Positions 15,708-23,000 of a DNA stretch of 64,000 nt are shown in pieces. The stretch lies in assembly GCF_019599465.1 (NCBI RefSeq), contig NZ_RKLR01000009.1:1-64000 (forward strand). Direction: 5' to 3'. How positions within the stretch are numbered: position 1 is the stretch's first letter; every line of letters begins with the position of its first letter. The notes under the pieces are model-generated. The model worked only from the letters and a program-made list of their open reading frames with translations. It was not told the origin of the DNA and ran no database searches. Origin of the DNA: Haloarcula rubra (GTDB taxonomy: Archaea; Halobacteriota; Halobacteria; Halobacteriales; Haloarculaceae). The translations under genes were made by a program, and so were the position numbers.

Positions 15708-15760
15708 GTGTACATTGTGAGCCAACGCACTTAGCCGTTTTCGTGTGTACGATGTGAGCC
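15708..15760. promoter_or_regulatory. paired direct repeats at the vapBC promoter
   Basis: GTGTACATTGTGAGCC (15708-15723) and GTGTACGATGTGAGCC (15745-15760) differ at two bases and are spaced 37 bp apart, immediately before vapB. RHH antitoxins bind such repeated sites. Confidence 0.55.
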
Positions 15761-15775
15761 TCACTCGGCCAAGCG

Positions 15776-16102
15776 TCACCCGTCCACGAGATGCTCCTCG
15801 AGGTCACGCGTCCAGTACGTCGCGAGCCCACCAGGGCTACAGCGAGCACACAGTTGGAGCGGCCCCTCGAGATGGCCGAGTTCGACGCGGAACCGGGTAA
15901 GTGCCGCGAGGGCGTCGACGACCAGTCCGCACCCGTCGCAGGCGTGGTGGTCGCGCTCGTCGGGATCCGACCGCGTCTGGGTGGCGCAGTCGACACAGAT
16001 TGGGTGCGTCACCCGTTCGTCTTTCCCCCACGTATGCGCCTCGCCCATCTCTGCACCGGGCGGTGAATCGCAGAACGCACACCCAGAAAGCGTCTGTTGC
16101 AT
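15776..16102 (-). CDS. multi-zinc-finger protein
   Basis: 108 residues, MQQTLSGCAFCDSPPGAEMG.... Four CxxC pairs (CAFC, CVDC, CDGC, CARC) and histidines suggest two zinc-binding knuckle domains. No other domain. The ATG overlaps the stop of the upstream gene by one base (TGATG), so translation is coupled. Role unknown; such proteins are frequent among haloarchaeal plasmid genes. Confidence 0.65.
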   Translation of the reverse strand: MQQTLSGCAFCDSPPGAEMGEAHTWGKDERVTHPICVDCATQTRSDPDERDHHACDGCGLVVDALAALTRFRVELGHLEGPLQLCARCSPGGLATYWTRDLEEHLVDG

Positions 16103-16392
16103 CAGTTGTCCTCCGGGTCGGCGTCGGTGGCGGCCTGCCAGCCACGATGGAACACAGCGAGCTGGGTGATCGACTCGAAGGGCTTGCTACTGGGCTCGTG
16201 GACGAGAATGCGTTGGTCAGGGATCGGCGTCACCACATCGTCCTCGACAAGGTCGCCAACGAGACGGCGGGCAGTCGCCTCATCGATGTCCGCCGTCGCG
16301 ACTCGGGACGCATCCCGATCCTGTGCAACGAGTTCGTTTTCGAGTCGTTCGTAGTCGTCTGTCGTGTCGTCGATGATATCTTGACCAGGCAT
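16102..16392 (-). CDS. hypothetical acidic protein
   Basis: 96 residues from ATG 16392 (MPGQDIIDDTTDDYERLENEL). DIDEATARRLVGDLVEDDVVTPIPDQRILVHEPSS could be a small winged-helix-like unit, but it is short and weak. Coupled to the zinc-finger gene downstream by a one-base overlap. Its leader contains the palindrome GCGCT-TCG-AGCGC. Not recognised. Confidence 0.55.
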   Translation of the reverse strand: MPGQDIIDDTTDDYERLENELVAQDRDASRVATADIDEATARRLVGDLVEDDVVTPIPDQRILVHEPSSKPFESITQLAVFHRGWQAATDADPEDN

Positions 16393-16587
16393 AGGAACTC
16401 ACGCTTCTGCACGCGCTTCGAGCGCGCCTCACGCCTCCTGGCGCCGATAGACACACCTGCGGTGCGGGCACGATGTCCTACGTCAGCGATCTGCCTTCAG
16501 CTAGCCTCGTTCCTGGTTGGAAGGGAGCATGACGCTACTCCAACACCTACTGTGAGCCACCCCTTGCTGTCGGTCCCTGTCGGTCTG

Positions 16588-17076
16588 TTAGAGTGCGATC
16601 ACGAGCCCGGTCACGAGTGTCACGAGCCCGAGTGCCAGCCACGTCGTCCGCGCTGCAAGGCGCTGCCAAACCCGCCTCCCCAGCTGGCGGAGTTGATCAC
16701 GGAGGGCTGCCCGTCGTTCCGTTTCCAGGACTGCGACTTCGTCGTAGTAGTCGCGGCGATCTGCGGGAAGCGTCCGGAGTGTCGTCTGGCACTCGCTGCA
16801 GGTGTATTCGAACTCTGCCCGGACGTGCTGGCGGCGGAACTCTTGCTCGCCGCCCTCGTCGTAGCCTGTGACCTCGTACACGAGGAGTTTCGAGACGAAT
16901 CGACGGTTCCCACACTCCGGACAGTGGTTCATTCTGAGCGTTGGCGTTCCATCCTCGCTGCTTGCATCGTCTGGCCAGGATGTCTGTGGCTCTGTGTCCT
17001 CGGTCTCTCGGGGTGGGCTCGTGTGGTTTTCTGACGGCGATGCACTCGCTGTCTCGGAGTTACTAAACGTAGACAT
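16588..17076 (-). CDS. zinc-ribbon protein with C-terminal membrane anchor
   Basis: 162 residues from ATG 17076. A low-complexity Ser/Glu N-terminus (about 45 residues) is followed by a ribbon (CPECGNRRF...CSECQTTL), a basic helix (LRDQLRQLGRRVWQRLAARTTW) and a C-terminal hydrophobic helix (LALGLVTLVTGLVIAL). This suggests a tail-anchored cytoplasmic domain. An upstream extension to 17163 is rejected, since a leader stem-loop occupies 17154-17176. Function unknown. Confidence 0.65.
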   Translation of the reverse strand: MSTFSNSETASASPSENHTSPPRETEDTEPQTSWPDDASSEDGTPTLRMNHCPECGNRRFVSKLLVYEVTGYDEGGEQEFRRQHVRAEFEYTCSECQTTLRTLPADRRDYYDEVAVLETERRAALRDQLRQLGRRVWQRLAARTTWLALGLVTLVTGLVIAL

Positions 17077-17153
17077 GGATTCACCTGTGACCGCGCTCAG
17101 TTGACACCAGGCTGGACACCACGGCGGCTCTCGTGTGGTGCCCATCGGGCTGA

Positions 17154-17176
17154 GCGCCGTCACCCTTGGTCGGCGC
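17154..17176 (-). promoter_or_regulatory. leader stem-loop, copy I
   Basis: GCGCCG/CGGCGC stem around loop ACCAAGGGUGA on the minus strand, flank GUUUAUC, 77 bases before the ATG at 17076. Confidence 0.55.
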
Positions 17177-17202
17177 GATAAACGCCACTGCGAGGGAGTC
17201 GT

Positions 17203-17637
17203 CTAGTCGTCCCACAGTGCTGCAATCCGGTCTTCGATCTCGTCGAGGACCAGTTGCAGGACATCACGATGATCGGTCGGCCACGAATCATCGTCACCGG
17301 GCGTCGGGGCGGTGGGCGGGGGATGGAAGTGGTCGCGCGTATTGTGGGGGTTCGGATGCCGATCCCATCGGCATTCCCAGGTGTGCCCCGAATGTAACTC
17401 ACGATAGTGGATTGTGAAGTCGTCGTTCGTGTACCAGCGGACAGTCAGGGTTGCGTCGTCGACGGGCGCTGGGTAGTATGACGATGCAAAGACGACCTGA
17501 AGCTCGAAATGGCCGCTTGCATCCGTGATGGCCGCGTGGGAGACCTGCCTCGTCGCATGGAGCCGTGTCTGAAGGAACTCGAGGATGGGACGATCGATGG
17601 GGGCCGGGCTCCCACCATCGCCTGTCGGTGGCACCAT
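17203..17637 (-). CDS. HFHP-motif protein, possible TumE-like toxin, copy 2
   Basis: 144 residues from ATG 17637, 8 bases after the upstream winged-helix gene. WECRWDRHPNPHNTRDHFHP (residues 87-106) matches the WRFDRHPN-H...HFHP core of the protein at 3398-3850 while the rest has drifted. A conserved histidine cluster on a beta-rich small protein next to an HTH partner suggests toxin-antitoxin or metal-sensing roles; neither is proven by sequence. Two diverged copies on one element argue for a selected module rather than a recent duplication. Confidence 0.6.
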   Translation of the reverse strand: MVPPTGDGGSPAPIDRPILEFLQTRLHATRQVSHAAITDASGHFELQVVFASSYYPAPVDDATLTVRWYTNDDFTIHYRELHSGHTWECRWDRHPNPHNTRDHFHPPPTAPTPGDDDSWPTDHRDVLQLVLDEIEDRIAALWDD

Positions 17638-17645
17638 CGAGCGGG

Positions 17646-18179
17646 CTACCCGGATGCCTGTTCGCGTTCGCTACCCGTGCGTTGCTGGCGCGCCCGTTCG
17701 TAGCAGTCTCGCTCTTCGCGGGCGGTCGCCCAGTCGCCGAGGTCGCTGTACACGTCGTCGATAGTCCGCTCGTCGCTGCCCTCCGCGGCGGCGACGGCAT
17801 CAACGACGGCCGGTGACGCGGCGTCGTACGCCTCCTCATACTTGGTGATGCGCGTTGTGAGCTCACGAACACGTTCCTGCAGTTCCTCAACGGAGTGGTC
17901 TACTGCGAGCTGGTTGATGCGTCGCCACTCGAAATACGCGTCATTGCGTTCGTACGTGGCTGGATGACCATCGTGTCGGGTGACGATGCCGAGGTCGTCG
18001 AACCACCCCAGATACTTCCGGGCGGTCTTGGGGTCACAGTCGGCGGTGTCGGCGATCGCGCTCGCCGTCGTCGGCTCGCGGGTCTGCAGGATGGTGCCGT
18101 AGATGCGCTGTTCGACGTCGTCGCTGCTGAACGGCTCCTCGAAGGGGGGCGGCCCATCGGGGGCGTCTGTCTCGAACAT
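17646..18179 (-). CDS. winged-helix protein (DUF7342-like), possible antitoxin, copy 2
   Basis: 177 residues. ATG 18179 (MFETDAPDGPPPFEEPF) has AACTATATCC about 22 bases upstream, which suits a leaderless message; the longer frame from 18293 runs into the inverted repeat. The winged helix is TTASAIADTADCDPKTARKYLGWFDDLGIVTRHDGHPATYERN. An acidic helical tail (VEELQERVRELTTRITKYEEAYDAAS) matches the layout of 3847-4359. Immediately upstream of the HFHP-protein gene. Confidence 0.7.
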   Translation of the reverse strand: MFETDAPDGPPPFEEPFSSDDVEQRIYGTILQTREPTTASAIADTADCDPKTARKYLGWFDDLGIVTRHDGHPATYERNDAYFEWRRINQLAVDHSVEELQERVRELTTRITKYEEAYDAASPAVVDAVAAAEGSDERTIDDVYSDLGDWATAREERDCYERARQQRTGSEREQASG

Positions 18180-18282
18180 ATTCAGGATTGCAGCGTGAAG
18201 GATATAGTTCTTACTTCGGGGAATAGTTTCCTGAACTGCCGGATCCTGCGGTAGCCCCGTTTTGTGGCGAGATTGAGCGTAG

Positions 18283-18323
18283 TTAACCAACAAACAGCGT
18301 ATAACACCGAGTCTGTTGGTTAA
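18283..18323. promoter_or_regulatory. long inverted repeat TTAACCAACA...TGTTGGTTAA, site 2
   Basis: Ten-base arms at 18283-18292 and 18314-18323 with a 21-base spacer, 41 bp in all, exactly as at 32177-32217. It lies between the primase stop (18391) and the winged-helix gene start (18179). Confidence 0.7.
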
Positions 18324-18390
18324 TCTTCTCGGCTCGCAGAATCAGAACGCTCGAGAGAGGTTTTCGGATGGCGGTGAAGCGGCGCCGCTA

Positions 18391-19650
18391 CTAAGATTGG
18401 CCACCGAAGAATCGACTCAACAGAGAGGATGGCTCTGAGTCATCACCGGTCTCGCTCGCAGTACCGGAGTCTTCCTCGTGGGACTGCTCAGTTTCCCCGT
18501 CACGGGCTGCGAGTTCGTCGGTGAGGCGCTCGATCTCTGTTTCGAGGGTTTCGATCCGCTCAGTCTTCTGTTCGAGTGTTGCCTCGAGTTCGTCGACGCG
18601 CTTACTCAACAAGCGGTTTTTCTCCACCAGATACGCACGACTCCGGTCTGCCTCGTCAGGCGTCCCGCCAGTTGCGACCCTGTCAGGTGTGCCGTGGGGA
18701 TCTTCGGTATCGCCGCCGGCGTCCGGGTCGTAGAACTCCGACGTGGTCGCAATCGCTCGCTCGATGGTCTTCTCGCCGTACGTCGACCCGTCAGCGTAGT
18801 GGACCTCGTCCCACTTCTCCCGCATCAATCCCGACTGGCGGAACAGCTGCTCCATTTGGGTCCGGTCACCACCGGTCCAGAACGCCAGCAAACAGCACAG
18901 CGCCATGTCGGCCTCGGACTGACTGTCGTAGCCGACCGTATTCCCGTTCCAGAGCCGCTCGAACTTCTCGCCGTTGGATGCGTTTCGCGCTTTCTCGAGG
19001 AGGTCCTCGTCTTCGAGGTCGACGTCAACGTCAGCTGCATCGGTCGTCGGTGACCGGTCGTCAGCGTCACCACGCTGTTCGGACTCGGGTGCTGTGTCAC
19101 GCTCGGTGTCTTGGACGTACTCGCGGTGAATCGCTGTGAGCGAGTCCTGTCGACGTGCAACGCGCGTCGGTGTCCGCTCAACGTGGTCGCCAGTAACGGT
19201 GAAAAAGCGTGCCGTGTCGTACAGTTCGACGCTCCCGCGCCGGTTCCGTCCCTCGGGGAGTGCGCCAGTGATCAGGACGTGATAGCCGGTACCGGACGGT
19301 GACACCTCCGTATAGGAGTCGAGTCGTTCGATGATGTCCAGCGCTGCGTCGTCGACGTCGTCTGTCTCGGGATCGCGGCAGTCGTCCAGATCGACACCGA
19401 CGATGGGATCGTCGTCAGTAAACACGAACCCAACGCCATCGGCGTGCTCCGTCTCGGTGTAGTCGAGTGCTGCCTCGAAACTCGCCCAGGTCTCCGACTC
19501 TGTTGCTGACGCGAACCCCCCTGCCCCTGGCGTCACCGGAATCTTCGTCGGTTTGCCGTCTCGCTCCTCCTCGCGCCAGCACACCCACTGGTCGCGTTCG
19601 CGTAACGTCTCCGGAATCGCCTCCGGCTCGTTGACGATAGGGTCACTCAT
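18391..19650 (-). CDS. primase-polymerase (AEP/PrimPol-type) replication protein
   Basis: 419 residues from ATG 19650; a GTG two codons upstream is less likely. Residues 1-160 form an archaeo-eukaryotic-primase-like domain: VGVDLDDC carries the DxD metal site (Asp 87/89) and SPSGTGYHVL the SxH motif (His 124), with TARFFTVTGD after it. Residues about 225-310 (NGEKFERLWNGN...SEADMALCCLLAFWTGGDRTQMEQLFRQSGL) resemble the helical domain that follows NrS-1-type polymerases. A coiled coil (about 335-385) and acidic tail end the protein. It probably primes or copies the element; the repeat cluster upstream is a candidate origin. Confidence 0.8.
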   Translation of the reverse strand: MSDPIVNEPEAIPETLRERDQWVCWREEERDGKPTKIPVTPGAGGFASATESETWASFEAALDYTETEHADGVGFVFTDDDPIVGVDLDDCRDPETDDVDDAALDIIERLDSYTEVSPSGTGYHVLITGALPEGRNRRGSVELYDTARFFTVTGDHVERTPTRVARRQDSLTAIHREYVQDTERDTAPESEQRGDADDRSPTTDAADVDVDLEDEDLLEKARNASNGEKFERLWNGNTVGYDSQSEADMALCCLLAFWTGGDRTQMEQLFRQSGLMREKWDEVHYADGSTYGEKTIERAIATTSEFYDPDAGGDTEDPHGTPDRVATGGTPDEADRSRAYLVEKNRLLSKRVDELEATLEQKTERIETLETEIERLTDELAARDGETEQSHEEDSGTASETGDDSEPSSLLSRFFGGQS

Positions 19651-19678
19651 CCTCACGTAGCACCTCGCATGGCTCTCA

Positions 19679-19951
19679 CTGGCTCTGAGCCAGCACAGAA
19701 CGCTCTCTGCTGTACGTCGCGATCCAATCCCTTGGTCCCAACGGGGACCCCCCGTTCTATCCTAGTTGGTTGTTGGGTGGAACACCCGCTATAGCAGGTT
19801 AAAAATCGCTGGACGTGAGCGTGTTCCACCCATTTCGGCCGTTTCGTAGCTGTTCCACCCATTGAAGATTTGGGTGGAACATGCCGCAGTCGGGTGATTT
19901 CCGACCTTCGAGTTTGATTGGATGAGGTCATGATTCAGCTTGGGTGGAACA
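19679..19951. promoter_or_regulatory. iteron-like cluster, candidate replication origin
   Basis: The 11-mer TGGGTGGAACA occurs five times in 178 bp: plus strand at 19774, 19871 and 19941, minus strand at 19822-19832 and 19851-19861. The copies at 19851 and 19871 form an inverted pair 9 bases apart. CTGGCTC-T-GAGCCAG (19679-19693) is a further palindrome. The stretch 19651-20001 has no credible gene and abuts the primase gene. It may be a replication origin or the operator array of an element regulator. Confidence 0.65.
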
Positions 19952-20001
19952 GGTCTCAAGAAGTCCCGATGATATCGGGAATTGGACCGTGTACGTCCAT
20001 T

Positions 20002-23000
20002 TCATGGCTGAAAGTCCTCTTCAGACCGGATGCGGACACCAGTGTAATGCGGGACGGGTTCCCCGTCGATTCGCTTCTTCGTGGAGTACACCTTGATGTG
20101 GGTGTTGAGCTTCCGGGTGAACCAACTCTTATTCAGCGGATCGTCGATTCCGTGTGCCTCTGCCCAGTCGTTGTAGAGACCGAATACATCGTCTTTCGGC
20201 ACGGCTTCATCCGCGTCTTCGACGAGATATTCGTCGACAAACGCTTCGAACGACGGTGGCGATTGGTCTTCCTCGACTTTCTCATCGGCCTGGTCGGTCT
20301 GACTGGGTGGTTCGTCAGCGGCCGCTGATTCAGGCGATGCGGGACGGAATGCCCCGTCAGTGATTGCCGAGAGTGGCCGCTTCTCACCGTCTTCATACAC
20401 GACCGATTTCGCCTCATCGTGAAGGATAAGGATGCCGTACGTCGAACGTGTGTAGTCTGGTACGGGGAGGTCGGCTTCGGGGACGAATGGCTTCTTGACA
20501 CGTACCCAGTCGTCCTCGAACGCCGATTTCGTCTCGTAGATGTGTTGCTCACCGTGCTCGTATACGACGTACTCGTCGGCAGCGTGGTCGTAGCTGTAGA
20601 TGGCTGGAACACGATCTTTCGAGAGTGTTCCAAGCGACGGGAGGCGGATGTGTTCCGTCCCGCTGGTATCACGAAGGACGATCTCGTCGCCATCACGCTG
20701 CCAGATATTCTGGGTCCCGTTCTCGTCGTCGGTCGCCGGTCGCACGGCCGTCACTCCACCTTCTTCGGTCGCTCCACCGTTGAACGTGAGATTCGAGTCA
20801 GTCGTGTAGAACCGTGTCTCACCATTCTGGAGGGTACGGACGGGTGGTGTGAGAATGCCGTCGACACGCTCGGCCCACTCAGTTTCGTCGTTTCCTGGGC
20901 GAACGACAAACAGCGGGATATCCCCTGCTTCTTGGGCTTTCCGGAGATTCGTGAGCACCTTTGCGGGATTCTCGGGTGTCGTCGTTTCGACTTCGATGGC
21001 GAACCGGTCGGCAACGTCGGGGTGGCTCGCCCTCGCGTCAGGTTTCTCGCTGCCATCCTGTGCGAGGATCGAGACAGTGAAGCCGAGTGCGGTGAGCTCT
21101 TCTTCGATCTGGAGGAGTGCTGCGTCGTGGACACTCCCACCAGCGGCCTGCACGCTACCAGTATCGGGTGTCGAGACATCCTCTCCGGCGTCAGTGAGCC
21201 GGATGCGGAGCTCGTCGGCGTCGATATCGACGGTCGTATCGAGGTATCGTGATCGTTCGCGAATGTCCGCGAGTGCATCATACGATGGCGGCTCGGCGTC
21301 GACGTCGTCAAAGAGGCGTCTGAGTTCGTCGTCAACCGCTTCAACGGCCACCCAGCCGTTCTCCTCCCGGCACTCCTCTCGAAGCTGGAGACTCCGGACC
21401 ACCGTCGCAATCGCGACGTCCAGGTCGTCGCTCGCGATATCGAGCACTCCGTGTCCGTCGGTCGGTGTTCTCGTTGTTGAGGCGTCTGTTGCGGCCGGCA
21501 CGCCGTGTTCGTCATTGATGTCCTCGTGCATCGAGGAGAGTGTCTCAGTGAAATGCCCCTCTTCACGCTCAGTGAGCGGGGATTCGCTCTCGGGGTGGCC
21601 CGGTGGAATCGGGAGTGGTTCGAGACTGAACGGATACGGCCCCGTTTCACCGAACGTCGGGCTTGGCAGGCTGGCGATCCACTCCCCTCGTGGCAACGAA
21701 CGAATCCGATTGGCGAAATCCACGGGGTCCATCTCTTCGTGGGCCATCGCTCGCGCCAGTTCCCGGTCGACGTTGATTTTCCCGATGAGTGAACTGCCGA
21801 TGTTGTTCAGAGCATTCAGGTAGATCTTCCGCCCACCTTCAGCCTCCATCTGTTCGGGGAACTGCATCGACAGGCCAACAGAGAGCCGGAATCCCCGGCC
21901 TTTCTCGAGGAGATCATTCATGATGTCGGAGACCACGACCGACGCTGCCTCGTCGACGAGCAAGTTCACGACGTAGTCGTCCGAGTGCTGGGAGAGGGCC
22001 TGTTTGCGGTCCTTGAGAGCTGCATCGAGATTGGTCAGGATCACACCGGTCATGATCCGGGCAGCGTCGTCGCGGAGGTTTCCGAGGTCGAAGAGGATGA
22101 CCGTATCCTCGTCGAGGACATCCCGAAAGTCGAACTGGTTCTCGGTATTGTTGAAGATCTGCCGTAGGTGTGTATCCTGTGAAATGTACGCAAGGCGGTT
22201 TCCGACACCACCCATCACGTTCGCGAAGGTGTTTGGATCTAACTGGAGCTGCCGTCGAATCGTCCGCGTGACTTCCTCGTCGCTCGACCGTGGGGCGTCG
22301 CCGATGTTCTCGTTCGGTGGCCCGGCCTCCCAGAGCTGGTCGACGACGTGTTCGAGCTGTCGGTGGGCGAAGTAGTCCGTCGACGCTCGGTACAGCCCGT
22401 TTTCACGCCCGTATTCCTCGTCGAACAGTGCCTTGATGAGCGTCTTGATGAGAGTCGGGGCCACAGTCGCCCGCTCGTAGCGGTCGGTTCCCATCACGAG
22501 CTTCAAAATCTCTTCGTAGTGGTCGGCCTTCCGTTGGACGGCGTCTTCGCGGCGCCGTCCGCTCTCCATCGACGGTTCGAGATCGAAAAACGAGAACCCG
22601 GGGAGCACGTCCGGGATTGGGAAGTGGACGACGTTCTCTTCGAGGTCGGTCATTCCGAACCGACGCGCGTGAGCCCGCATATAATTCTGGGCCATATCGT
22701 CGTTCTTCGGGATGATGAGGATCGTCGGACCCTCGGTGTTGTCGTACAGCGACAGCATATCGTTGATGAGGGCTTTCGATTTCCCAGAGCCGGTTGTTCC
22801 GAACCGGCCGTAATGTGTGGGCAACAGTCCGGGTGGAATGTGTGTCGGCACGTCTTCGGCCTCGCCGGTGTCGTCGAGGGCATACCCGATTGCCATCCCG
22901 TCTCGGAACTCACCCATAAGGTCCTGGTGCGGACGGGGCAACGGATTCCGACTCTGCTGTTCCGCACGCGTCCCACGTGCCCCCTCGACAGTAAGCTGCT

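Noticed and set aside
19653-19931. Minus-strand frame of 92 residues over the iteron-like cluster
   Set aside because: Its sequence reads directly through the repeats and is rich in Arg/Thr/Cys without haloarchaeal acidity; treated as noncoding.
19774-19951. CRISPR array
   Set aside because: The 11-base repeats are too short, irregularly spaced and in both orientations; no cas genes are present.
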